Origin: DSUN01 sp035527715
GTDB taxonomy: Bacteria; Planctomycetota; PUPC01; DSUN01
DNA length: 64,000 nucleotides
Assembly (NCBI GenBank): GCA_035527715.1
Contig: DATKZY010000187.1
Location: 50,389 to 114,388 of the forward strand
Direction: 5' to 3'
Both the position numbers and the translations under genes were made by a program. The notes under the pieces are model-generated. The model did not search any database. It was not told where the DNA came from and saw nothing but the letters and a program-made list of their open reading frames with translations. Position 1 is the stretch's first letter. Each line of letters opens with the position of its first letter. Below, piece after piece: positions 57,409 to 64,000 of the stretch.

Positions 57409-57438
57409 CATTATATCCCCGTGGCTCTTGCCTTGTCA
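57409..57438 (-). promoter_or_regulatory. consensus sigma-70 promoter
   Basis: On the minus strand TTGACA (complement of 57433-57438) and TATAAT (complement of 57409-57414) match the consensus hexamers exactly, with an 18-bp spacer. The leader to the pseudopilin ATG is about 55 nt. Confidence 0.75.
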
Positions 57439-57463
57439 AGCAATTCGCGCCGCTTTCCGGGGA

Positions 57464-57492
57464 TTTGCGCTTTCGCCCTCGCCCGGTATAAT
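57464..57492 (+). promoter_or_regulatory. divergent sigma-70 promoter
   Basis: TTGCGC (57464-57469) and TATAAT (57487-57492) are 17 bp apart on the plus strand, in front of a small frame at 57552. A strong-looking promoter with no obvious large gene downstream. Confidence 0.6.
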
Positions 57493-57551
57493 CGCGCCCT
57501 CGTGTCCCGCAGTTCGGGCTTGCGGGAGAGCCCACGACAGGGGTTGGCAGG

Positions 57552-57893
57552 ATGTGGCGAGCGTTTGCTCTGGCACTCGTTGTGCGGGCAGCAGGGGCGT
57601 GCGCGCCGAGGCATGCACGGCCCAAGGCCATGCCCAGTCCCGTGCCGCCCGCGCGAGCGGCGCCCGAGAGCAGGGGAGGGGAGGCCCCGCCGCTCTCCGC
57701 CTCCGCCGCGAGCCGTGACCCTCCTCGACTCGCCGTTTGGCGATTCTCGCCCTTCTGGCCAAGCGTTTCCCAAGCTCCCCGGCCTCGCGACTCGAGAATC
57801 GGCGATCCTCGGCCTTCCGGCTCAAGGTCCCCCAAGCTCCCCATACTCCCCACTTCTGCGCCCCCTGGGGTCAGGCCGCAACTTACAACTTAA
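57552..57893 (+). CDS. Small secreted-like frame, possible gene remnant
   Basis: 113 residues, not recognised. The N-terminus 'WRAFALALVVRAAGACAP' looks like a signal or lipoprotein leader, and GGCAGG precedes the ATG. The rest is Pro/Arg/Ser-rich and repeat-derived. The promoter and start look real but the body does not, so this may be a gene truncated by repeats or a leader peptide. Confidence 0.3.
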   Translation: MWRAFALALVVRAAGACAPRHARPKAMPSPVPPARAAPESRGGEAPPLSASAASRDPPRLAVWRFSPFWPSVSQAPRPRDSRIGDPRPSGSRSPKLPILPTSAPPGVRPQLTT

Positions 57894-57949
57894 CTGCCGT
57901 GGCACCCAACATGTTGTGGTGGCCTCCTAGCTGACCACAATATAGCCTA

Positions 57950-57976
57950 ACTCGCCTGAGTCGCCTGACTCGCCGG
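57950..57976. repeat. nonamer tract (ACTCGCCTG x3)
   Basis: Units ACTCGCCTG, AGTCGCCTG, ACTCGCCGG. Confidence 0.75.
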
Positions 57977-58279
57977 TTCATGGGGGAGGTCCCGCCCGCC
58001 GCCGCGGAGCCGAGCCGGCAGTGGCAGAGAGCCGTCCACAGATTTCGCCGATGGACACAGATGAAAGTCGACGGTTGTCCAGTGTCCACCGGCCACTGCA
58101 TAGCGCGTCTAACTGGTCTTCTACAGTTGCTTTCCCTATCTATCCGCTTGGCAAGGGGTTAGGGAAATGCGAAATGGTGTTGGCACTACAGGAGCCTGAT
58201 CCAGCGATGGGGCGGGCCGGTGGTTCACCGACGAGTTCGGGGGACGCCTTACTCGATTGCCGCGACAGAGAGAAGAAGT

Positions 58280-58314
58280 GGCAGGGGAATGGGGGCAGGG
58301 GAATGGGGGAGGGA
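58280..58314. repeat. heptamer tract (GGCAGGG/GAATGGG x5)
   Basis: Units GGCAGGG, GAATGGG, GGCAGGG, GAATGGG, GGAGGGA in a non-coding region. Confidence 0.85.
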
Positions 58315-58394
58315 AGACCGCCTGAAGGCGGGACTACGAACAGGCAGCGCGGCGAAGCGAATCATGACCAGTCGTGAGCGATGCGTGAGCCCTT

Positions 58395-58487
58395 GGAGTG
58401 CGGCGGCTTGACGCCGCTTTCCATGCCGTCGAGAGCGGGGCGCTGAGCCCAAGGTCTTTGGAACGCGGCATCGAGATGCCGCACTCC
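58395..58487. repeat. pair of inverted GCGGC..GCCGC palindromes
   Basis: One unit (58395-58422) reads GGAGTGCGGC...GCCGCTTTCC; the other (58461-58487) reads GAACGCGGCATC, then GATGCCGCACTCC, and has the opposite orientation. They resemble other interspersed palindromes of the window. Confidence 0.6.
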
Positions 58488-58712
58488 GAAAGGCTGCCGC
58501 ACGGCACGCGCCGCCGCGGTTCTCCCTTTGGCTCCATTCCCTTGTCCCACATTCCCTTGTCGTTCCTCTTCCTGCGCCGAGAGGGGAGGGTCGGTGTCTC
58601 GGCAACACGCCCGCTGAAGAGGGGAGGCCACTGTTCTGAAATCGGCAATCGCAAATTTTTCCAAGCCCCCCTCCCCCACTGCCCCCCGCCCCGCGCCCCC
58701 CCCCCGTGGGGC

Positions 58713-58755
58713 CATTCTGAGCGAGGCGAGATGCTTCGCAGGGCCTCAGCATGAC
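58713..58755. repeat. interspersed element with CATTCTGAG/CTCAGCATG arms
   Basis: The arms pair with one mismatch and enclose GCGAGGCGAGATGCTTCGC. It belongs to a widely scattered motif type in bacterial genomes. Confidence 0.5.
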
Positions 58756-58769
58756 CGACTGATGTCGTG

Positions 58770-58798
58770 TTGCGCTCGGCGGGCAATCGCGCTATATA
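58770..58798 (+). promoter_or_regulatory. sigma-70-like promoter
   Basis: TTGCGC (58770-58775) and TATATA (58793-58798) are 17 bp apart, directly before the HzsA-like gene. The start codon follows very closely, so the leader would be short. Confidence 0.45.
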
Positions 58799-58814
58799 TT
58801 AAGGAAGACCCCCT

Positions 58815-61800
58815 ATGTCCCCCACGGAGAAGCCGATGCTTCGTGCCTGTCTCGCCTGCGTGCTTGCGATGGCGGCGTTCGCCGCGGAGGCGGCCGCCCC
58901 TCGACGCGCTCGGGGCGCCGTGAGCCTGCCGAGCGCCGCCGACCCCGCGTACTACGTGAAGAAGGCCACGTGGCAGGAAACGATGCTGGCCTCGCGCGAG
59001 GCCCTGGCCACGGCCCAGGCCGAGGCGCCCAAGGAGTCGGCCTTCAAGCCCTATGTGACAGGCGTCATTCGCGGCGGCCAGCCCGCTCAGCAGATTTCCC
59101 TCGATGTGTCCACGCTCGACCAGCTCTGGCTCCTGGCCGACGTGGGCGACGACAACTACGATTCCGACCAGGCCATCTGGGGCGAGCCCACGCTCGTCGC
59201 CAGGGACGGCACCAGGGTGCCCCTCACCACGCTCAAGCCCGTCTCGGTCAAGGTCGGCTGGGGCAACCTGATCGTCAACAACAACCACACCAAGGCTGGC
59301 CTCCGCATCGCCAACAAGAAGTACGAGCATGGCTTCTGGGCCCACGCCCCGAGCGCCCTGTGCTTCGCTCTGGGCAAGAAATACGTGAGGTTCGAGGCCT
59401 GGGCCGGCATTGACGCGACGGCGACCTCGCACGGCTCGGTGAGGTTCCACGTGCTCGACAAGGCCGGCCGCACGAGCGACCTCGATGCCCTCTGGTCGCT
59501 CGTGGGCCGCGACTTTCCCAACGCCAGCCGCGAGATGCAGTGGGAGCGCCAGGACCGCATCTGGGACGACGATTGGCGGCCTGGCGACCTCGCCATGCTC
59601 GGCGCCCGCTACGCGAAGTGCGCGGCGACCCGAGCCAAATCCATGGCCGCCGAGGCCCAGAAGCTTGCGCCCGCTGTGGCCGATGCCGTGGCCCTTCAGA
59701 AGGTGCGCGAGCTGTACTACCGCGCGCACACCATCGAGGAGAACCTGGCGAAGCTGGGCGACCTGAAGTTCGAGCCCCTCCGCCTCGCCCTCGCCGACCT
59801 CATCGAGACCCACGGCGACACGTATCCCAAGGGCCGCGAGTTTCTCCAGCGCCTCGACGCACTCGAGAAGTCGGCCTCGGCCGACGACAAGGCGGCGGAC
59901 CCCGAGCGCAAGGCGAAACTCGTCGAAGAGTTCGAGTCACTCAAGCGCGAGGCGCTGCTCGCCAATCCGCTGCTCTCGTTCGACAAGCTGCTTGTCGTGC
60001 GCCGCAGCGCGCGCAACCTCGCCCTGCCCGCCAACTGGCAGGGCAACTCGTGCCTGCCCCGCAGCGGACTCGACAACGAGATCGCCATCCTCTCGCTCCG
60101 CGCTGTGGGCGGGGCGTCCCTGCCCCGCGTCCAGACCCTCTACAAGCCCGAGGGCGGCAGGTTCGTGGGCGATGTGGACCTGCATTTCGATGCCGACCGC
60201 CTGCTCTTCTCCTCGCTCGACGCGAAGAACAAATGGCAGGTCTTCGAGATGACGCTCAAACCTCCCGCGGGTTCGCAACCCGCGGGAGGTTATCCCATCC
60301 GCCAGCTCACCGGCGAGCAGCCCGACGTGGACAGCTACGACGCCTGCTACCTGCCCGACGGCCGCATCATGTTCTGCTCGACCGCGCCCTTCGTCGGCGT
60401 GCCCTGCGTCTTCGGCTCCTCGCACGTCGCCATGCTCTACCGCATGGACGCCGACGGCAAGAACATCCGCCAGCTCTGCTTCGAGCAGGACCACGACTGG
60501 TGCCCCGCCGTGCTCAATAACGGCCGCGTGCTCTACCTCCGCTGGGAGTACACCGACACGCCGCACTCGCAGACCCGCATCCTCTTCCACATGAACCCCG
60601 ACGGCACCGAGCAGATGGAGTACTACGGCAGCAACTCGTACTGGCCGAACGGCGTCTTCTACGCCCGCCCGATCCCCAATCACCCGACAAAGGTCGCGGG
60701 CATCGTGACCGGCCACCACGGCGTGCGGCGGATGGGCGAGCTGGTGATCTTCGACCCCGGCAAGGGGCGCCACGAAGCATCGGGCGCCATCCAGCGCATC
60801 CCCGAGCGCGGCAAGGAGGTCGAGCCAATCATCCGCGACGGCCTGGTCAACGCCTCCTGGCCGAAGTTCCTCCACCCCTATCCCCTCAGCGACAAGTATT
60901 TCCTCGTCGCCTGCCAGCCCACGGCGAAGTCACTCTGGGGCCTCTACCTGGTGGACACGTTTGACAACATGCTCCTCCTGCACGAGGAGCCGGGCTACGC
61001 AATCCTCGAGCCCGTGCCGCTCCAGAAGACCCTCAAGCCGCCCGTCATCCCCGACAAGGCCGACCCGAAGCGCAAGGACGCCGTGGTGTACATGGTGGAC
61101 GTCTACCAGGGCGACGGCCTGAAGGGCGTGCCGCGCGGCACGGTGAAGAAGCTGCGCATCTTCTCCTACCATTTCGCCTACCACGGCATGGGCGGCCTGC
61201 TCGGCGTGGTGGGCATGGACGGCCCGTGGGACCCGAAGCGGATCGTGGGCACGGTGCCCGTCGAGAGCGACGGGTCGGCGCTCTTCCGCGTGCCGGCCAA
61301 CACGCCCATCTCCATTCAGCCGCTCGATGCCGAGGGCAAGGCGCTTCAGCTCATGCGAAGCTGGATGACCGCCATGCCCGGCGAGGTGCTCTCGTGCGTC
61401 GGCTGCCACGAGCGGCAGAACAGCTCGCCGCCCGCGAGGCAAACGCTCGCCCAGGCCAGGCCGCCCGCCGAGATCGAGCCCTGGCGCGGCCCCGCACGCG
61501 CCTTCAGCTATCCCCGCGAGGTCCAGCCGGTCATTGACAAGTATTGCATTGGCTGCCACAACGGTGAGAAGCGGCCCGATGGCAAGGTGGCCGCCGACCT
61601 CCGCGGCGACAAGCGCCTCGCCGACTTCAGGCTCGTCACGCCCGGCAACGGCGGCGGCAACGCAGGCCGCTTCTCCGTCGGATACGGCGAGCTCCACCGC
61701 TACGTCCGCCGCAACGGCATCGAGGGCGACTACCACCTGCTCACGCCCCTGGAGTTCCACGCCGACACCACGGAGCTCGTCCAGCTCCTCCAGAAGGGCC

Positions 61801-63017
61801 ACTACGGCGTGAAGCTCGACGCCGAGGCCTGGGACCGCTTGGTCACCTGGATTGACCTCAACACCCCCTACTATGGCACCTGGACCGACATGGGCCACAA
61901 CCCTGGCAAACAGCGCGAGCGGCGCCTCGAGCTGGCCCGGCTCTACGCCAACCTCGACACCGACCCCGAAGCCGACGCCGGTCAGCCCCCCGCCAAGCTC
62001 CAGGACCCGACCCCCCCTCCCCTTCCCTCTGCCGTACCCGAACACCGAACACCGAACACCGATGGCCCGGCTTTGGCCGGCTGGCCCTTCGACAAGGCCG
62101 AGGCCCAGCGTCGCCAGGCCGCCTTGGGTGTGGCGACGCGCTCGGTCGAGCTCGCGCCCGGGGTCAAGCTCGACCTCGTCCTCATCCCCGCCGGCGAGTT
62201 CCTCATGGGCGACCCCAGCGGCTCGCCCGACGAGCAGCCCGTCCACCGCGTCAAGATCGAGCGGCCCTTCTGGATGGGCCGCTGCGAGGTCTCCAACGAG
62301 CAGTTCGCCTGCCACGATTCCGCCCACGATAGCCGCGTGGAGGACAAGAATACCTACCAGTTCGGCGTCCACGGCTACCCCTGCAACGAGCCCAAGCAGC
62401 CCGTCGTCCGCCTCTCGTGGCACCAGGCCGTGGCTTTCTGCGAGTGGCTCTCGAAGAAGACCGGCGAGCACGTCACCCTGCCGACGGAGGCCCAATGGGA
62501 GTGGGCCTGTCGGGCAGGGACGGCCACGCCCTTCTGGTATGGTGGCCTCGACGCCGATTTCTCGAAGTGCGCCAACATGAGCGACGCCAAGATGCGCGAG
62601 TTCGCCAGCAACCCCTACACCATCTGGCAGCCCCAGCCCAACGCCACGAAGTACGACGACTGGATTCCCAAGGACACCCGCTTCAACGACGGCTATCTCG
62701 TGGCTGCCCCCATCGGCACCTACCAGCCCAACCCCTGGGGCCTCGCCGACATGCACGGCAACATGGCCGAATGGACCCGCTCACCCCATCGCCCCTACCC
62801 GTCCGACGGTTCGGTCACGCGTCACGCGTCACGCGTCACTGAACCCGCTGCGGCCACGCGCTACGTCGTCCGCGGCGGCTCCTGGCGCGATCGTCCCTAC
62901 CGCTGCACCTCCGCCTATCGCCTCGCCTACCCCGCCTTCCAGCGCCCCTACAACGTCACCTTCCGCATCGTGTCCGAGGGCCTCGTCAAGACCGCGGCGA
63001 AGCCAACCTCTCGGTGA
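58815..63017 (+). CDS. HzsA-like protein with NPCBM-type, c-type heme and SUMF1 domains
   Basis: 1400 residues with a signal peptide (to about A27). Residues about 55-250 resemble an NPCBM carbohydrate-binding module ('YEHGFWAHAPSALCFALGKKY'). Residues about 370-1000 form the hydrazine-synthase-A-related region with PD40-like repeats and two CxxCH motifs (C861-H865, C911-H915). Residues about 1105-1395 are a SUMF1/formylglycine-enzyme-like domain ('LIPAGEFLMGDPS', 'LPTEAQWEWACRAG', 'DMHGNMAEW'). The active-site cysteine pair of true formylglycine enzymes is not evident. In-frame repeats are at 60261-60289, 62040-62060 and 62815-62835. Probably periplasmic and redox- or glycan-related. ATG 58815 follows AAGGAAG by 7 nt. 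Confidence 0.85.
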   Translation: MSPTEKPMLRACLACVLAMAAFAAEAAAPRRARGAVSLPSAADPAYYVKKATWQETMLASREALATAQAEAPKESAFKPYVTGVIRGGQPAQQISLDVSTLDQLWLLADVGDDNYDSDQAIWGEPTLVARDGTRVPLTTLKPVSVKVGWGNLIVNNNHTKAGLRIANKKYEHGFWAHAPSALCFALGKKYVRFEAWAGIDATATSHGSVRFHVLDKAGRTSDLDALWSLVGRDFPNASREMQWERQDRIWDDDWRPGDLAMLGARYAKCAATRAKSMAAEAQKLAPAVADAVALQKVRELYYRAHTIEENLAKLGDLKFEPLRLALADLIETHGDTYPKGREFLQRLDALEKSASADDKAADPERKAKLVEEFESLKREALLANPLLSFDKLLVVRRSARNLALPANWQGNSCLPRSGLDNEIAILSLRAVGGASLPRVQTLYKPEGGRFVGDVDLHFDADRLLFSSLDAKNKWQVFEMTLKPPAGSQPAGGYPIRQLTGEQPDVDSYDACYLPDGRIMFCSTAPFVGVPCVFGSSHVAMLYRMDADGKNIRQLCFEQDHDWCPAVLNNGRVLYLRWEYTDTPHSQTRILFHMNPDGTEQMEYYGSNSYWPNGVFYARPIPNHPTKVAGIVTGHHGVRRMGELVIFDPGKGRHEASGAIQRIPERGKEVEPIIRDGLVNASWPKFLHPYPLSDKYFLVACQPTAKSLWGLYLVDTFDNMLLLHEEPGYAILEPVPLQKTLKPPVIPDKADPKRKDAVVYMVDVYQGDGLKGVPRGTVKKLRIFSYHFAYHGMGGLLGVVGMDGPWDPKRIVGTVPVESDGSALFRVPANTPISIQPLDAEGKALQLMRSWMTAMPGEVLSCVGCHERQNSSPPARQTLAQARPPAEIEPWRGPARAFSYPREVQPVIDKYCIGCHNGEKRPDGKVAADLRGDKRLADFRLVTPGNGGGNAGRFSVGYGELHRYVRRNGIEGDYHLLTPLEFHADTTELVQLLQKGHYGVKLDAEAWDRLVTWIDLNTPYYGTWTDMGHNPGKQRERRLELARLYANLDTDPEADAGQPPAKLQDPTPPPLPSAVPEHRTPNTDGPALAGWPFDKAEAQRRQAALGVATRSVELAPGVKLDLVLIPAGEFLMGDPSGSPDEQPVHRVKIERPFWMGRCEVSNEQFACHDSAHDSRVEDKNTYQFGVHGYPCNEPKQPVVRLSWHQAVAFCEWLSKKTGEHVTLPTEAQWEWACRAGTATPFWYGGLDADFSKCANMSDAKMREFASNPYTIWQPQPNATKYDDWIPKDTRFNDGYLVAAPIGTYQPNPWGLADMHGNMAEWTRSPHRPYPSDGSVTRHASRVTEPAAATRYVVRGGSWRDRPYRCTSAYRLAYPAFQRPYNVTFRIVSEGLVKTAAKPTSR
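60261..60289. repeat. perfect 29-bp palindrome, in frame
   Basis: Arms CCTCCCGCGGGTT and AACCCGCGGGAGG around CGC, sister of 32157-32185. Encodes 'PPAGSQPAGG' between 'LK' and 'YPIRQLTGEQ' in the HzsA-like protein. Confidence 0.9.
62040..62060. repeat. in-frame heptamer tract, three perfect GAACACC units
   Basis: Three GAACACC units lie in the linker before the SUMF1-like domain; they encode 'EHRTPNT'. Confidence 0.88.
62815..62835. repeat. in-frame heptamer tract, three TCACGCG units
   Basis: Three perfect TCACGCG units followed by TCACTGA encode 'VTRHASRVT' in a loop of the SUMF1-like domain. The same unit is used at 37187-37221. Confidence 0.88.
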
Positions 63018-63022
63018 CCTGT

Positions 63023-63046
63023 GTGGCACAGCCGTTCTCGGACGTG
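63023..63046. repeat. half copy of the GGCACAG palindrome family
   Basis: GTGGCACAGCCG resembles the left part of the element at 17021-17072. It lies between the HzsA-like gene and the HNH-like gene. Confidence 0.4.
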
Positions 63047-63076
63047 CCCGCGCCCCTCCATCGGCAAGGGAGATCG

Positions 63077-63853
63077 ATGATGGGCAAGCGACAACCCACG
63101 CCGGACGACCCAGGCAGTGACCCGGAGAAGCCCTGCGCTCTATGCTTGAGGCACTTGAAGCTCTGCAATTCGCATATAGTGCCTGAATCCTGCTACAGGC
63201 CTGCCTACGATTCCAGGCATTGCGCATCGGAGTTGAGGTCGTGGGACACTCGATGGCGTCCCATTCAGGTAGGGAAGCGCGAGCGCCTCCTCTGTGAAGA
63301 ATGCGACACAAAGCGGATAGGCAGGTACGACACCTACTTCAAGGGCTTCTGGTTCGACAGACCTGCACTGCCTCCGGTCATTTCAGGAAGGACCGTTGAT
63401 GTAACCGGGGCGGACTACACCTTGCTCAAGCTGTTCCACCTTTCTGTGCTGTGGCGCGCTGGTGTCTCGTCCCAAGCTGGGTTCTCAAACGTGAAGCTCG
63501 GCCCTTACGGGGAGAAGCTGCGGGCCATGCTACTCCGAGGCGATCCTGGACCGGAGGATGCCTACCCTATCTGGGGCACCGTCATCCTCATGGATGATCG
63601 CAGCGTCGCCTACGAACTGGTCTGCAGCCCGCTGGGGTCGAGGCTGGAGTCGTTCACCGTCTATTGCATGTGCTATGCCGGGTGCGAATGGAACTTCCTC
63701 GTGAACGATCATGTCACCGGGCCGTACTTGATGTTCTGCCTCAAGAAGAACGCTCCCTTGCAGCTTGCCGCGCGCTCATGGAAGGACATCAATTCACTCC
63801 GCGGGCGGTTCAGTTCCCCGCTCCCGAGGAAGCCCAGAACTCCGTTCCAGTGA
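63077..63853 (+). CDS. HNH-like zinc-binding protein of unknown function
   Basis: 258 residues. C20-x2-C23, then 'CNSHIVPESC' with H33, and C73-x2-C76 ('LLCEECDTKR') form the pattern of an HNH/treble-clef zinc site, as in a group of uncharacterised proteins with 'SHI-P' motifs. The rest is alpha/beta and not recognised. Codon use is less GC-rich than neighbours and it adjoins an insertion-sequence start, which suggests horizontal transfer. ATG 63077 (or the adjacent 63080) has AGGGAG 4-7 nt upstream. Nuclease activity is only a possibility. Confidence 0.7.
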   Translation: MMGKRQPTPDDPGSDPEKPCALCLRHLKLCNSHIVPESCYRPAYDSRHCASELRSWDTRWRPIQVGKRERLLCEECDTKRIGRYDTYFKGFWFDRPALPPVISGRTVDVTGADYTLLKLFHLSVLWRAGVSSQAGFSNVKLGPYGEKLRAMLLRGDPGPEDAYPIWGTVILMDDRSVAYELVCSPLGSRLESFTVYCMCYAGCEWNFLVNDHVTGPYLMFCLKKNAPLQLAARSWKDINSLRGRFSSPLPRKPRTPFQ

Positions 63854-63883
63854 TACTCAGTTAGGCGGCGTCAATAAATAAAC

Positions 63884-63912
63884 TTTACATTGCGAGGCGG
63901 ACTTGATAGACT
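63884..63912 (+). promoter_or_regulatory. promoter of the transposase
   Basis: TTTACA (63884-63889) and TAGACT (63907-63912) are 17 bp apart, 6 nt before the ATG at 63919. It may lie inside the left end of the insertion sequence. Confidence 0.4.
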
Positions 63913-63918
63913 GGGGAC

Positions 63919-64000
63919 ATGGTAGCAGCCGCTGTGCTCACGCGCAAGTTGGCCCGGCTCTGGCCGCACCTGGACGAGCGTGCCCGCAGGATGGTGGCCG
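63919..64000 (+). CDS. ISAzo13-like transposase, first 27 codons
   Basis: The translation 'LTRKLARLWPHLDERARRMVA' matches the N-terminal signature of ISAzo13-family transposases (KF-x-x-L-x-P-x-LDERTRRLWAA). The gene runs off the right edge. The element's left end probably lies between 63855 and 63918, in the AT-richer stretch around 63870-63890; terminal repeats cannot be verified without the other end. Confidence 0.6.
   Translation, partial: MVAAAVLTRKLARLWPHLDERARRMVA

Larger units (their letters stand above)
57894..58794. other. repeat-rich non-coding region
   Basis: No gene is supported. It holds a nonamer tract (57950-57976), a GGCAGGG/GAATGGG heptamer tract (58280-58314), two inverted palindromes (58395-58422 and 58461-58487) and a CATTCTGAG..CTCAGCATG element (58713-58755). 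Confidence 0.6.

Noticed and set aside
392..62835. CRISPR array
   Set aside because: The repeated units are 7-9 nt without spacers, and the palindromes are dispersed singly. There is no regular repeat-spacer pattern and no cas gene.
58815..63017. Anammox hydrazine synthase
   Set aside because: Only an A-subunit-like region fused to other domains is present; there are no B or C subunits or hydrazine dehydrogenase, and such HzsA-related proteins are common in non-anammox relatives.
1..64000. tRNA, rRNA or known riboswitch genes
   Set aside because: I saw no cloverleaf-like, rRNA-like or riboswitch-like sequence by reading; a covariance-model scan would be needed to exclude small RNAs.

Overview
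This window looks like part of a chromosome or metagenome contig from a high-GC bacterium of the Planctomycetota or a close relative in the PVC superphylum. The evidence is a hydrazine-synthase-A-like protein with carbohydrate-binding and SUMF1 domains, a pseudopilin-like protein with an 'FTLVELLVVIGIITILAGLLLPA'-type head, a heparinase II/III enzyme, an exosortase/EpsI pair, and many interspersed palindromes and short tandem repeats. The assignment is an inference; there is no rRNA or other marker gene here.

Layout. Positions 1-393 hold the 5' part of a minus-strand methyltransferase. From 574 to 49724 every gene lies on the plus strand, mostly overlapping or closely spaced, and forms a very large cell-surface polysaccharide locus. 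It contains three GT39/ArnT-like membrane glycosyltransferases (574, 7244, 11910), GT4 and GT2 glycosyltransferases, a Wzx-type flippase (4579), an O-antigen-ligase/polymerase-like protein (14620), a sugar-nucleotide epimerase (16000), a UbiA-family DPPR-synthase-like prenyltransferase (9906), two FemAB/CelD-like acyltransferases and one GNAT, seven polysaccharide deacetylases, four methyltransferases counting the partial one at the left end, three radical SAM proteins (two are tandem B12-binding paralogues) and an ATP-grasp ligase. The locus ends in an exosortase module: deacetylase, small membrane protein, exosortase fused to a copy of that small protein, EpsI, PilZ protein and undecaprenyl-phosphate sugar transferase. 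The last two have good sigma-54 promoter matches upstream. The inferred job is synthesis, modification and export of an exopolysaccharide together with exosortase-processed proteins. No PEP-CTERM substrate is visible.

Region 49946-64000 is unrelated accessory DNA: a TIM-barrel sugar isomerase, a 953-residue TIR/zinc-ribbon/beta-propeller protein, a heparinase II/III lyase, a pseudopilin-like protein, a 1.4 kb repeat-rich stretch, the 1400-residue HzsA-like protein, a lower-GC HNH-like zinc protein and the first codons of an ISAzo13-like transposase at the right edge.

The most unusual property is the repeat content. At least six families of short palindromes and many tracts of imperfect heptanucleotide repeats are spread through the window. 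Many lie inside open reading frames without breaking them, and others lie exactly at gene junctions, sometimes supplying the start codon, the stop codon or the N-terminus. One palindrome family (about 57 bp) is inserted in frame in four genes, three of them deacetylases.
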